A stretch of 64,000 bases of DNA from Salipiger bermudensis (GCF_020171625.1 NZ_JAIUZY010000012.1:98458-162457), one strand, 5' to 3'; positions 15,895 to 25,287 are shown, numbered from the stretch's first letter. The notes: generated by a model from the letters alone, not told the origin. Translations and numbers: made by a program.

Positions 15895-17628
15895 TCAGAA
15901 GATGTCGGGCTCGCCGGCGGCCTTGCCGAAGCCCCGCTCGAGGTAGTCGAAGTCGCAGCCCGTGTCGGCTTGTGTCACGTGCTGCGAGTACATGTAGCCC
16001 CAGCCCCGCTCGAAGCGCGGTTCCGGTGGCGTCCAGGCGGCGCGGCGGCGGGCAAGCTCGTCCTCGTCCACCAGCATGTCGAGGCTGCGGTTCGGCAGGT
16101 CCATGCGCACGATGTCCCCGGTCTTCAGCAACGCCAGCGGGCCGCCGATATAGCCCTCGGGGGCGATGTGCAACACGCAGGCGCCGTAGGACGTGCCCGA
16201 CATCCGCGCATCCGAAATCCGCAGCATGTCGCGGTAGCCCTGCTTGATCAGCGCCTTGGGGATCGGCAGCATGCCCCATTCCGGCATTCCCGGCCCGCCC
16301 TTCGGCCCGGCGTTGCGCAGCACGAGAACGGTGTCGGGCGTCACAGCCAGATCCTCGTCGTCGATGGCGGCCTTCATCTCGGGGTAGCTGTCGAAGACCA
16401 GCGCGGGCCCCTCGTGAACGTGGAATTTCGGATCGCAGGCGGCTGGCTTGATCACCGCACCGTCCGGGCAGAGGTTGCCGCGCAGCAGCGCGAGCGAGCC
16501 CTGGTGGTAGACCGGGTTCGACAGCGGGCGGATCACGTCGTCATTGTAAACCTCGGCGGTGGCCAGAGCCTCGGAGAGCGGCTTGCCGGTGACGCCGGTC
16601 ACGGTGGTGTCGAGCCGCTCCTCAATTTGCTTCATCAGAGCGAGGAGGCCTCCCGCGTAGTAGAAATCCTCCATCAGATAGTTCTTGCCGGCCGGTCGCA
16701 CGTTTGCGCAAAGCGGCGTGACGCGGCCAAGCTTGTCGAGATCGTCGAGCGTGAGGTCGATCCCGGCGCGGCGGGCCATGGCGATGAGGTGCACCACCGC
16801 GTTGGTCGAGCAGCCGGTGGCCATGGCGACGATGGCGGCGTTGCGTACGGCGGCTTCGGTGATGACGGTGGCGGGGGTCATGTCCTCCCAGACCATCTCG
16901 ACGATGCGGCGCCCGCAGCCTGAGCCCATGCGCTTGTGGCTGCTGTCGGCGGCGGGGATCGACGAGGCGCCGGGCAGCGTCAGGCCCATCGCATCGGCGA
17001 TGGCGGTCATGGTCGAGGCGGTGCCCATCGTCATGCAGGTGCCGACCGAGCGCGCGATGCCGCCCTGGATGCCGAGCCATTCCTCATCGGTGACGTTGCC
17101 GGCGCGGCGCTCGTCCCAGTACTTCCAGCCGTCCGAGCCACTGCCGAGGGTGCAACCCTTGTAGTGGCCGCGCAGCATCGGGCCGGCGGGCAGGAAGATC
17201 ATTGGCACGCCTGCGGTGATCGCCCCCATCACGAGGCCGGGCGTGGTCTTGTCGCAGCCGCCCATCAACACCACGCCATCCAGCGGGTGGCTGCGGATCA
17301 TCTCTTCGGTCTCCATCGCGAGCATGTTGCGGTAGAGCATCGAGGTCGGTTTGGTAAAGCTCTCGTCCACGGACAGGGCGGGCATCTCGACGGGGAACCC
17401 TCCCGCCGCCAGAACGCCGCGTTTGACGTCCTGCACCCGCTCCGGGAAGTGACCGTGGCAGGTGTTCAGCTCGGACCAGGTGTTGAGGATGCCGATGATC
17501 GGCTTGTGACGGAAATCCTCCTCGGCGTAGCCCAGCTGCATCATACGCGAGCGGTGGCCGAAGCTGCGCAGGTCGTCGGGGGCAAACCAGCGGGCGGAGC
17601 GGAGGGTATCGGGGGTCTTCTTGGTCAT
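15895..17628 (-). CDS. IlvD/Edd-family sugar-acid dehydratase (arabonate dehydratase type)
   Basis: Dehydrates an aldonic acid to its 2-keto-3-deoxy acid using an Fe-S cluster and Mg2+. The 577 residues include cluster cysteines in NTCHGH, GGCDKTTPG and a later GCSTNAVVH, as well as the MTMGTASTM region. The length and the RSARWFAPDDLRSFGHRSR start match L-arabonate/D-xylonate dehydratases (AraC/XylD type) rather than IlvD. It lies 24 bp downstream of the thiamine-diphosphate enzyme in the same operon. The exact sugar acid is unknown. Confidence 0.88.
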   Translation of the reverse strand: MTKKTPDTLRSARWFAPDDLRSFGHRSRMMQLGYAEEDFRHKPIIGILNTWSELNTCHGHFPERVQDVKRGVLAAGGFPVEMPALSVDESFTKPTSMLYRNMLAMETEEMIRSHPLDGVVLMGGCDKTTPGLVMGAITAGVPMIFLPAGPMLRGHYKGCTLGSGSDGWKYWDERRAGNVTDEEWLGIQGGIARSVGTCMTMGTASTMTAIADAMGLTLPGASSIPAADSSHKRMGSGCGRRIVEMVWEDMTPATVITEAAVRNAAIVAMATGCSTNAVVHLIAMARRAGIDLTLDDLDKLGRVTPLCANVRPAGKNYLMEDFYYAGGLLALMKQIEERLDTTVTGVTGKPLSEALATAEVYNDDVIRPLSNPVYHQGSLALLRGNLCPDGAVIKPAACDPKFHVHEGPALVFDSYPEMKAAIDDEDLAVTPDTVLVLRNAGPKGGPGMPEWGMLPIPKALIKQGYRDMLRISDARMSGTSYGACVLHIAPEGYIGGPLALLKTGDIVRMDLPNRSLDMLVDEDELARRRAAWTPPEPRFERGWGYMYSQHVTQADTGCDFDYLERGFGKAAGEPDIF

Positions 17629-17652
17629 GGGTGTCTCTCTGTCGCTCTGGGC

Positions 17653-19311
17653 TCACGCGCCGCGCAGACGGCCGACCGTCGTGCGGGTGGATATCTGGTC
17701 GGGGTCAGTCATCAGCTCGATCACCGTGGGGGCGTCATGCTCGAAGGCGCGCAGCAGCGCGGGCTTGAACTGGGCGGTCTCGGTGATGCGCTCATGCGCC
17801 GCGCCAAGGCCTTCGGCGATGCGCCCAATGTCGGACGAGGCGATATCGGTGCCTGAGATCCGCTCCGGGTGCTCGCGCTCCTGATGCATGCGGATGGTGC
17901 CGTAGGTGCCGTTGTTGAATACCAGCACGATGGGCCGACCGCCATGCTGCGCGGCGGTTGCGATCTCCATGCCGGACATCATGAACCCGCCGTCCCCGAC
18001 AAAGGCGATGGCCTGCCGCTTGGGTTCCTGCAACGAGGCGGCGACGGCCGCAGGCACCGCGTAGCCCATTGACCCGCAGGTCGAGCCGATCTGCCGCCCC
18101 GGTCTCGCATAACGCAGGAAGCGTTGCGCCCAGCCGGTGTGGTTGCCCGCATCCAGCGTGATGACCGTATCGGCGGGCAGCAGGTCGCGCAGGTCGGCCA
18201 TCGCCTGCCCCATGTCGAGCGGGTAGTCATGCGGCGGTGGCTTGCTGTCGGCGAGGTACTCGCGGCGCAGCGTGGTGCACCAATCCTCGGCGGCAAGCGC
18301 GGAGGGCTGTGCGTTCAGCGCCGCCAGCGCAGCGTCGGGGCCGGAGACGGCGGAGACGGTGGGCGAATAGACCCGGCCGATCTCGTCGGCATCCGAGTGG
18401 ATATGCACCAGCGTCTGTGCCGGGGTCGGCACCGAAAGCGTGGCATAGGTCCTGGTGGTGATCTCTCCAAGCCGGGCGCCGATGACGAGCAGCAGGTCGG
18501 CCTCGGCCAGCCGCTTGACAAGGCTCGGCGCGACGCCGGTACCGAGATCGCCCACGTAGACGTCGGAGCGGTTGTCGATGAGATCCTGCCGCCGGAAGCT
18601 GGTCGCCACCGGCAGGCGGTTGGCATCGGCGAAACGCAGGAGAGCGGCGCAGCCTTCCTCGCTCCAGCCGGGGCCGCCGGCCAGCAGCAGAGGGCGCTCG
18701 GCCCCGGCCAGCGCAGCCATGACCGAGGCCGAGTCCTCGGACGTCAGCGCCGGAACACTCGGCCTGTAGGGCATGGCGTCGGCGACCTCGACAACGTCGG
18801 TCAGCATGTCCTCGGGCAGCGCCAGAACCACTGGGCCAGGACGCCCGGAGGTGGCGACGCGGAAGGCGCGGGCCATGTACTCGGGGATACGGTCCGCGCT
18901 GTCGATCTGCGCCGCCCACTTGGCGACGGGCGCGAACATCTGGCGGTAGTCGATTTCCTGGAAGCTCTCGCGGTCCATCGTGTCGCGGCCCACCTGTCCC
19001 ACCAGCAGGATCATCGGCGTGCTGTCCTGGAAGGCGATGTGCACGCCCACGGCGGCATGGCAGGCGCCCGGCCCGCGCGTGACCATGCAGATGCCGGGCC
19101 TGCCGGTGAGCTTGCCATAGGCCTCGGCCATGTCGGCGGCGCCCGCCTCATGGCGCGCGTTGTAGAGCGTGAAGCGGTCCTTAACGTCATGCAGGGCGTC
19201 GAGCACCTCGAGGTAGCTCTCGCCCGGCACGCAATAGGCGCAGTCCGCGCCATGAATTAGAAGCTGATCCACAAGCACCTGTCCGCCGGTGCGCTTGGCG
19301 ATCTCCGACAT
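17653..19311 (-). CDS. Thiamine-diphosphate enzyme, acetolactate-synthase-like
   Basis: A 552-residue ThDP-dependent decarboxylase/ligase. I chose the ATG at 19311 because GGAGGAGAT precedes it. The Pyr domain carries the catalytic Glu in RHEAGAADMAEAYG, the central domain is intact, and the PP domain has the Mg/ThDP motif FVGDGGFMMSGMEIATAAQH...NN. It lacks any regulatory partner and lies among sugar-acid genes, so biosynthetic acetolactate synthase is unlikely; a catabolic 2-oxo-acid decarboxylase or carboligase is more probable. Such enzymes occur in several sugar-acid operons, but the substrate cannot be read here. Confidence 0.85.
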   Translation of the reverse strand: MSEIAKRTGGQVLVDQLLIHGADCAYCVPGESYLEVLDALHDVKDRFTLYNARHEAGAADMAEAYGKLTGRPGICMVTRGPGACHAAVGVHIAFQDSTPMILLVGQVGRDTMDRESFQEIDYRQMFAPVAKWAAQIDSADRIPEYMARAFRVATSGRPGPVVLALPEDMLTDVVEVADAMPYRPSVPALTSEDSASVMAALAGAERPLLLAGGPGWSEEGCAALLRFADANRLPVATSFRRQDLIDNRSDVYVGDLGTGVAPSLVKRLAEADLLLVIGARLGEITTRTYATLSVPTPAQTLVHIHSDADEIGRVYSPTVSAVSGPDAALAALNAQPSALAAEDWCTTLRREYLADSKPPPHDYPLDMGQAMADLRDLLPADTVITLDAGNHTGWAQRFLRYARPGRQIGSTCGSMGYAVPAAVAASLQEPKRQAIAFVGDGGFMMSGMEIATAAQHGGRPIVLVFNNGTYGTIRMHQEREHPERISGTDIASSDIGRIAEGLGAAHERITETAQFKPALLRAFEHDAPTVIELMTDPDQISTRTTVGRLRGA

Positions 19312-19376
19312 GGTATCTCCTCCCATGAAGTCTTTTCGGGTCGCGATGTCTCGCTTAGGGGTGCTGCTCGACGGGC

Positions 19377-20333
19377 TCAGGGCAGCACAATGCAGGCGGG
19401 GTCGATGGCACGACCCTCGGCATGGGCACGAATATTGCCCGACCAGTGCCGCACCATGCGGTCGAAATTGTCGAGCGTGCGCCCGGCCACATGCGGCAGA
19501 GTGACGGTGTTGGGCATCTCGAGCAGCGGGTTGGGGCCATCGACCGGCTCGGTTTCGAACACATCGAGGCCTGCCGCGCCGATCTGTCTGGACTGCAGCG
19601 CCGCGATCAGCGCCGCCTCGTCCACAAGTCCGCCGCGCGAGGTGTTGATGAGCACCGCGCCCGGCTTCATCGCGGCGATGGCGCCGGCGTCGATCAGGTG
19701 CCGCGAGTCCGACGTCATCGGCAGGTGTAGCGAGATCACGTCGGCCCAGCCCAGCAGGTCGTCGAAGCTCATGAACTGCGCATCGAGCGCGGCATCCGCG
19801 CCGGAGCGTTTTGTATAGGCAATTTCGCAGCCAAAGCCCGAGAGGCGCTTGAGAACCTCCTTGCCGATGGCGCCCATGCCCACCAGCCCGACCTTGCAGG
19901 CCCCGAGATCTCGGGCCTCGCGCCACAGGTCCGGCTGGTTCCACGCACCGCCTCTGAAGATGCTCTGCACCTGGGGCAGGCGCCGCAGCGTTGCCAGCAT
20001 CAGGGCCAGCGTCGCCTCGGCCACGGTGGGCGCATTCATCCCCGGCGAGCGCGCGACGGTCACGCCGCGCGCCTTGGCGGTGTCCAGCGGGATGCCGTCG
20101 ACGCCGGTTCCCCACTGGTGCACCATCTTCAGCGCCCCGGCCTCGGCCAGAAGCGCGGCCGGAAAGCGCAGCCCGCGCGTCACTGCGTAGGCTGCACCGT
20201 CGAGCGCGGTGCGCATGTCCTCGGTTTCGACGCTGCTCACGAAGCGCAGGTCGAAACCGTCGCAAAGCTGCTCGATCCGGGCTCGCATGCCGGGGCATGC
20301 GGGCTCCAGGACGGCGACGGGTCCGATGGGCAT
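19377..20333 (-). CDS. Second D-2-hydroxyacid dehydrogenase
   Basis: A 318-residue member of the D-isomer 2-hydroxyacid dehydrogenase family. It shows the GMGAIGKEVLKRL nucleotide site, Arg in NTSRGGLVDE, Glu in FETEPV and His in LPHVAGRT. The start at 20333 overlaps the kdgD stop (ATGA), indicating coupled translation. It is only distantly similar to the other dehydrogenase in this operon (14968-15876), so the two likely act on different intermediates. Confidence 0.88.
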   Translation of the reverse strand: MPIGPVAVLEPACPGMRARIEQLCDGFDLRFVSSVETEDMRTALDGAAYAVTRGLRFPAALLAEAGALKMVHQWGTGVDGIPLDTAKARGVTVARSPGMNAPTVAEATLALMLATLRRLPQVQSIFRGGAWNQPDLWREARDLGACKVGLVGMGAIGKEVLKRLSGFGCEIAYTKRSGADAALDAQFMSFDDLLGWADVISLHLPMTSDSRHLIDAGAIAAMKPGAVLINTSRGGLVDEAALIAALQSRQIGAAGLDVFETEPVDGPNPLLEMPNTVTLPHVAGRTLDNFDRMVRHWSGNIRAHAEGRAIDPACIVLP

Positions 20334-21238
20334 CAGCCGCGTCCCGCGATGAGCTCTTGCATCATCTCGCGCTCTTCGCCGGTCAGGTCGGTGAGCGGCG
20401 CGCGCACGTGCCCGGTCTCGAAGCCGCGCAGGGCGACACCGGCCTTGATCGCGGATACCGCGTAGCCCGATTTGCGGTCCCGGATTGCGGCGAACTTGTA
20501 ATAGAAGTCGCGCAGCAGCTGCTCGCACTTGGCATCGTCCCCCGCGAGGAAGGCGCCGTGGAATTCCAGCGCGGTCTCGGGCACGAAGTTGAATACCGCC
20601 GAGGAGTAGGTCGGCATCCCCGCCCCGCGATAGGCCTGCGCGAAAAGCTCGTGCGTGGGCATCCCGCCGATGTAGGACAGCCGGTCGCCCAGCTTCACGG
20701 TGATGCGGCGCACGGTGTCGATGTCGCCGGTGCCGTCCTTGAAGCCGATGAGGTTGGGGCATTCGTCGGCCAGCTGCTCGAGCGTCTTGGCCGAGATCTG
20801 CGCCTGGCCGCGGTTGTAGACGATGACCGCCATGTTGGTCGCCTTGCAGACGGCGCGGATGCGGTTGGCAACGCCCTCCTGCGGGCCCTCGGTGAGGTAG
20901 TGCGGCAGCAGCAGGATGCCGTCGCCGCCCGCCGCCTCGATCTCGCGGGCGAGGTCGCAGGCCATGCGCACGCCGTAGCCGCAGCCCGCGATCACCGGCG
21001 CGTCACCGGCGACCTCGCGCGCCGCGCGCACGACGTTCACGATCTCTTCCGGGGTCAGCGAGAACATCTCGCCGGTGCCACCCGCGACGATCAGACCGGC
21101 CACCTTGTGCGGCTTGAGCCACTCCAGGTGCGCCTGGAACGGCTTCGGCGCAAAACGGTCGTTCTCGTCGAAGGGCGTCACCGGGAAGGACAGAAGCCCG
21201 TGGCGGATGATCTCGCGCAGCGCGTCGGGTGCGATCAT
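20333..21238 (-). CDS. kdgD: 5-dehydro-4-deoxyglucarate dehydratase (KdgD)
   Basis: Converts 5-dehydro-4-deoxy-D-glucarate to 2-oxoglutarate semialdehyde with loss of CO2 and water. The 301-residue DapA-fold protein opens with LREIIRHGLLSFPVTPFDEN, the signature of this subfamily, has the GGTGEMFSLTPEE loop and the Schiff-base lysine in LIGFKDGTGD. The preceding gene encodes the next enzyme, the semialdehyde dehydrogenase. A related lyase acting on 2-keto-3-deoxy-pentonate would look similar. Confidence 0.88.
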   Translation of the reverse strand: MIAPDALREIIRHGLLSFPVTPFDENDRFAPKPFQAHLEWLKPHKVAGLIVAGGTGEMFSLTPEEIVNVVRAAREVAGDAPVIAGCGYGVRMACDLAREIEAAGGDGILLLPHYLTEGPQEGVANRIRAVCKATNMAVIVYNRGQAQISAKTLEQLADECPNLIGFKDGTGDIDTVRRITVKLGDRLSYIGGMPTHELFAQAYRGAGMPTYSSAVFNFVPETALEFHGAFLAGDDAKCEQLLRDFYYKFAAIRDRKSGYAVSAIKAGVALRGFETGHVRAPLTDLTGEEREMMQELIAGRG

Positions 21239-21342
21239 GGTGTGTGTCTCCTCACTCTTTCTTGTCGGGTCCGCATGACGCGGGATCTTGTCTGTGCTGG
21301 CCGTGCGGCGACGGGGTTAGGCCCCGCCGCCGCGCGGAAAGG

Positions 21343-22872
21343 TCATTTCCAGCCGGCGGGCATCAACGCGTCGGGCAGGTTCTGGTAGCTCACGGGGCGC
21401 TGGAAGCGGCGGATCGCCATCGTGCCGACCGAGGTGGCGCCGAAGTTGGTGGAGGCCGGGTAAGGCCCGCCGTGCACCATCGCGTCGGACACCTCGACCC
21501 CGGTGGGGAAGCCGTTGGCGAGCACTCGGCCCGCCTTGCGCTCGAGCACCGGCATCAGGGCGCGGGCCGCATCGGCGTCGGCATCGTCCATGTGCAGGGT
21601 CGCGGTGAGCTGGCCCTCGAAGCCCTTGGCCAGGTCTACCATCTGCTCGGGTCCGCTGACGCGGATCACGAGGCCAAGCGGGCCGAAGACCTCTTCGCCA
21701 AGCGCGTGGTCCTGAAGGTAGGCCGCGGCGTCGGTTTCGTAGAGGTTGGGCCTGGCGTTGCGGCCCTCCTGCTCGGTGGTGAACACCGGCTTGACGGTAT
21801 TGCGCGCGTCGAAGCGATCTTTGCCGTCACGGTAGGCCGCTGCGATCCCCTCGGTCAGCATGACCTGCGCAGGGGCATCCTTGAGCGCCTCGGACGCGGC
21901 AGAGACGAAGGCGTCCCCCTCGGAACCGGTTCCGATCACGGCGATGCCGGGGTTGGTACAGAACTGGCCCGCACCCATTGTGAGCGATCCTGCCCAGCCC
22001 TTGCCGATCTCGGCGCCGCGCGCCTTGGCGGCTTCGGAAAGCACGAACATCGGGTTGACCGAGCCAAGCTCGCCGAAGAAGGGGATCGGCTCGGGGCGCT
22101 GTGCGCACAGATCAAAGAGCGCGCGGCCCCCACCGAGCGAGCCGGTGAAGCCCACGGCCTTGATCAGCGGGTGCTGCACGAGGGCGGTGCCCACGTCGCG
22201 CTTGCCGCCCTGCACGAGGCTGAAGACCCCGCCTGGCAGGCCGCAGATCTCGATGGCGGCCTTGATGGCTTCGGCGACGATCTCACCGGTGCCGGGGTGG
22301 GCGGAGTGGCCCTTGACCACGACCGGGCAGCCCGCCGCCAGCGCCGAGGCGGTGTCGCCGCCGGCGGTCGAGAAGGCCAGAGGGAAGTTCGAGGCGCCGA
22401 AAACCGCCACGGGGCCGATCGGGCGCTGCATCAGCTTGATGTCGGGGCGCGGCAGCGGCGCGCGGTCGGGCAGCGCCTCGTCCTGGCGCCGGTCAAGGCA
22501 GTCGCCGGCGCGGATGTGGCTGGCGAAGAGCCTCAGCTGGCCGACGGTGCGGCCGCGCTCGCCCTGCAGGCGGGCTTCGGGCAGACCGGTTTCCTGCGTG
22601 CCGATCAGGGTGATGGCCTCGCCGCGGGCGTCGATCTCGTCGGCGATGGTCTCGAGGAACTTCGCCCGGGTCTCCACGTCGATGTAGCCGTAAGTCCAGA
22701 ACGCGTCCTCGGCCGCCTTCACTGCGGCATCCACCAGGGCCGGGGTGCCGACGCCGAAATCGTGCGCCGCGCCATGCGCAGGTTCCGAGCGGAAGGTCGT
22801 GTCTGCAGCAACCCACTCACCCGCGATCAGGTGGCGGCCGTGCGGAACAAATGCGCTTGTCGTGCCGTCCAT
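21343..22872 (-). CDS. 2-oxoglutarate semialdehyde (2,5-dioxovalerate) dehydrogenase
   Basis: Oxidises 2-oxoglutarate semialdehyde to 2-oxoglutarate, the last step of Weimberg-type and glucarate pathways. The 509 residues (ATG at 22872 preceded by GAGGAGG) carry the ALDH Asn in FGASNFPLAFSTAGGDTA, general-base Glu in FFGELGSVNP and catalytic Cys in AGQFCTNPG. GGDTASALAAGCPVVVKGH is typical of the KGSADH-III type. It leads the reverse operon, divergent from the FadR-type regulator. Confidence 0.92.
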   Translation of the reverse strand: MDGTTSAFVPHGRHLIAGEWVAADTTFRSEPAHGAAHDFGVGTPALVDAAVKAAEDAFWTYGYIDVETRAKFLETIADEIDARGEAITLIGTQETGLPEARLQGERGRTVGQLRLFASHIRAGDCLDRRQDEALPDRAPLPRPDIKLMQRPIGPVAVFGASNFPLAFSTAGGDTASALAAGCPVVVKGHSAHPGTGEIVAEAIKAAIEICGLPGGVFSLVQGGKRDVGTALVQHPLIKAVGFTGSLGGGRALFDLCAQRPEPIPFFGELGSVNPMFVLSEAAKARGAEIGKGWAGSLTMGAGQFCTNPGIAVIGTGSEGDAFVSAASEALKDAPAQVMLTEGIAAAYRDGKDRFDARNTVKPVFTTEQEGRNARPNLYETDAAAYLQDHALGEEVFGPLGLVIRVSGPEQMVDLAKGFEGQLTATLHMDDADADAARALMPVLERKAGRVLANGFPTGVEVSDAMVHGGPYPASTNFGATSVGTMAIRRFQRPVSYQNLPDALMPAGWK

Positions 22873-23019
22873 GTCATTGGCCTCCTCTTGCCACGCGGTC
22901 GGACGCACCGGCCTCCCGCGCCTTGATCCCTGCCCCATCCCGGCGCGAATCACGCGCGGCGCTCTACAAAGCCTTGCCAGCACTGGGCCGGCGCTGCCGC
23001 GTCACGGGGCTTGTTATGT

Positions 23020-23033
23020 ACTAATATTTTAGT
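23020..23033. promoter_or_regulatory. Candidate operator of the sugar-acid regulator
   Basis: ACTAATATTTTAGT, with inverted ACTAA/TTAGT arms, lies in the AT-rich part of the divergent promoter region between the semialdehyde dehydrogenase and regulator genes. A similar 14-mer sits upstream of tctC (25274-25287, 11 of 14 bases equal when aligned). A GntR/FadR regulator gene is adjacent. Confidence 0.42.
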
Positions 23034-23105
23034 TTATCAGTATGGTCAACCGGTCCGCAAATGCGGTTAATTGCCCGCCATCAAGGGAAGGACTCGGATC
23101 TCGGC

Positions 23106-23822
23106 ATGAAGACACCAACGATGACAGGCGCGTACGACATGATGCGGCAGGACACGACGATGGGGCGCCCGATGGCCTCGTCGCGGATCTATGACGATCT
23201 GCGGCAACGCATCCTGTCGCTGGACCTTCCGCCGGGCACCGCGCTGACCCGCGCCGATCTCGCGCGTGAATACGATGTCAGCCAGACCCCGCTGCGCGAC
23301 GCGATGCAGCGGCTCGACCAGGATGGGCTGATCCGCATCTACCCGCAGTCCAAGACGCTGGTGACGCGCATCAACCTCGCCCAGATCCGCGAGGCGTTGT
23401 TCCTGCGTCAGGCGCTCGAGACCGAGGTGGCCATGAAGCTCGCCCGCGAGCCGTCACCCGAGACCATCGACCGCCTCAGGGAGGTGATCGCCATGCAGCG
23501 CCTGGTCGCGCCCGACCAGGCCAAGCTGCGCCGCTTCCAAGAGCTCGACGAGTACTTCCACTACGTCATGTTCGACGGCGCGGGGCATCCGAACCTGCAC
23601 GCGCTGCTGCGCGCGCAGACCGGCGACATGGACCGCGTGCGGCGCCTGCAGACCCATTCCGAGGAACGGCTGGGCCTCATCCTCGAGGGACACGAGCGCA
23701 TCGTCGCCACGATCGAATCCGGGGTCGTCGAGGACGCCATCCGCGAGATCCGTTTCCACACCTACAAACCCGACGACTGGGCCGATGAGTACCGCGCCCT
23801 GCACGAGGACTACTTCACCTGA
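23106..23822 (+). CDS. GntR-family (FadR/FCD) transcriptional regulator
   Basis: A 238-residue regulator with an N-terminal winged helix (about 20-85; RIYDDLRQRILSLDLPPGTA and YDVSQTPLRDAMQRLDQDGLI) and a C-terminal FCD ligand domain (about 95-230; REALFLRQALETEVA and DEYFHYVMFDGAGHPNL). FCD proteins typically sense organic or sugar acids. It is divergent from the sugar-acid operon and upstream of a DapA-family gene, so it is the likely local repressor. The ATG at 23106 was chosen for usual family length; an in-frame ATG at 23061 would add 15 residues. Confidence 0.9.
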   Translation: MKTPTMTGAYDMMRQDTTMGRPMASSRIYDDLRQRILSLDLPPGTALTRADLAREYDVSQTPLRDAMQRLDQDGLIRIYPQSKTLVTRINLAQIREALFLRQALETEVAMKLAREPSPETIDRLREVIAMQRLVAPDQAKLRRFQELDEYFHYVMFDGAGHPNLHALLRAQTGDMDRVRRLQTHSEERLGLILEGHERIVATIESGVVEDAIREIRFHTYKPDDWADEYRALHEDYFT

Positions 23823-23906
23823 CACCCGGCCCGCCCGGGCGTCGCCAGGCACACCAGCATCATCGAAGGAGAGCGCGGACCACGCCGGTTCGCGAAGGGA
23901 GAGATC

Positions 23907-24812
23907 ATGTCCAACGCACTCGAGCACACCACCGGCCTGCACATCGTGGCGCAGACGCCGTTTCTCGACGACGGCACGCTCGACCTGCCTAGCATCGACA
24001 CGCTATCGGCCTTCTACTACCGCCACGGCGCGCAGGGTCTGACCGTGCTCGGCGTCTCTGGCGAGGCGCAGAAACTGACCGTCGACGAGACCATCGCCGT
24101 CGCCGCCCGCTACGTCGCGGCGGCCGACGGGCACCGGATCATCGCCGGGGTTTCGCACCCCAACCTCGCCACGCTCGTTGAAGTCACGGCGCAGGTCATG
24201 GCCGAGGGGGCCGACGCGGTGATGATCTGCCCGCCCTCGGGCATCCGCACAGACGAGGACCTGATGCGTTATTTCGATGCGGTCTTCTCACGCATCGGTG
24301 ACGTGCCCACGGTGCTGCAGGATTTTCCGGCCTCGTCCGGCGTGATGATGTCAGTGCCCGCACTCGACCGGCTGATCACCGCCTTCCCGCAGATCGGCGT
24401 CATCAAGGAAGAGGACTCCCCCTCCCCCACCAAGATCACCCGAATGCGTACCGAGCTGTCGCGGCCGGTGCGGATCCTGACCGGCAACAACGGCCAGTTC
24501 TTAGTGCAGGAGATGGAGCGCGGCGCCGATGGCCCCATGGCCGGCTTCTCCTACCCGGAGATGCTGTCGGGCGTGTACGATCTGATGACCGCAGGCAAGC
24601 GGGCCGAGGCGCATGACCTCTTCAACCGCTACCTGCCGCTTCTGAAGCACGAGGCGCAGGGCCAGTGGGGAATCGCGCTGCGCAAGGAGATGATGCGCCG
24701 GCGGGGCGCCCTGACCTCGAACGCACTGCGCGGGCCGGGGCCGAAGCTCACCGAGGCGGACTTGGCCGAGCTCGACTTCCTCGTCGGGCGCATGGACCTG
24801 CCGCAGGGGTGA
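23907..24812 (+). CDS. DapA-family aldolase/dehydratase
   Basis: A 301-residue class I lyase of the DHDPS/N-acetylneuraminate lyase family. It shows the GLTVLGVSGEAQKLT phosphate/carboxylate loop and the Schiff-base Lys in IGVIKEEDSPS. It differs from the KdgD in the reverse operon and may handle a second keto-deoxy sugar acid. It lies 84 bp after the regulator gene on the same strand, with a GGAG ribosome site. The substrate is unknown. Confidence 0.88.
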   Translation: MSNALEHTTGLHIVAQTPFLDDGTLDLPSIDTLSAFYYRHGAQGLTVLGVSGEAQKLTVDETIAVAARYVAAADGHRIIAGVSHPNLATLVEVTAQVMAEGADAVMICPPSGIRTDEDLMRYFDAVFSRIGDVPTVLQDFPASSGVMMSVPALDRLITAFPQIGVIKEEDSPSPTKITRMRTELSRPVRILTGNNGQFLVQEMERGADGPMAGFSYPEMLSGVYDLMTAGKRAEAHDLFNRYLPLLKHEAQGQWGIALRKEMMRRRGALTSNALRGPGPKLTEADLAELDFLVGRMDLPQG

Positions 24813-24862
24813 GCCCCGTACGGCAGCGGCGAGAGGCGCGGCCCGATTGCCGCGCCCTTCGC

Positions 24863-25186
24863 TCATGCCTTCGGCGTGAAGAATGGCACCGGCGCCAGGA
24901 GTTGGTTGACCTGCGAGACGAGGTAGCCGGCCTCGGCGCTTTTCCTGAGGTAGGCCTGCCAGTCCGGGTCCGCCGCGAGGGACTTCCGCCTGGCCGCCCG
25001 GTCGGCGCTGTCTGCATAGCACCAGACATGCACGTAGGAATTCACGTCCCCGGTCTCGACCGCGCCGTAGACCACGGGCTCGCCAAGGTGACGGCGCTGC
25101 ACGTCAAAGCCGTGCTCGCCGTAGAGCGCGAGGTGGTCCTTGATGGTGCCAGGACGGCAAGAATAGGTCCGATGGTCGTATAGCAT
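24863..25186 (-). CDS. NIPSNAP-family protein
   Basis: A 107-residue protein from the ATG at 25186, preceded by GGAGG. MLYDHRTYSCRPGTIKDHLALY and the SYVHVWCYADSADRAARRKSL segment match the NIPSNAP ferredoxin-like fold. These small proteins often accompany catabolic operons; their reaction is not established. It is divergent from the Tct transporter operon. Confidence 0.82.
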   Translation of the reverse strand: MLYDHRTYSCRPGTIKDHLALYGEHGFDVQRRHLGEPVVYGAVETGDVNSYVHVWCYADSADRAARRKSLAADPDWQAYLRKSAEAGYLVSQVNQLLAPVPFFTPKA

Positions 25187-25273
25187 GTCGGTTCCTCCAA
25201 TCATTTCAAGGTTTTGCCACGATCTCGCCGGCGTGACCCCAAGGAGGCTTGCCAGCTTCGCGTGAATTCATAT

Positions 25274-25287
25274 AGTAATGTATTAGT
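25274..25287. promoter_or_regulatory. Second copy of the candidate sugar-acid operator
   Basis: AGTAATGTATTAGT matches the reverse complement of the site at 23020-23033 (ACTAAAATATTAGT) at 11 of 14 positions. It lies between the NIPSNAP gene and tctC, so one regulator could serve both the catabolic and transport operons. Confidence 0.4.

Noticed and set aside
17653..19311. The ThDP enzyme as biosynthetic acetolactate synthase IlvB
   Set aside because: No small regulatory subunit follows and the context is a catabolic sugar-acid operon.
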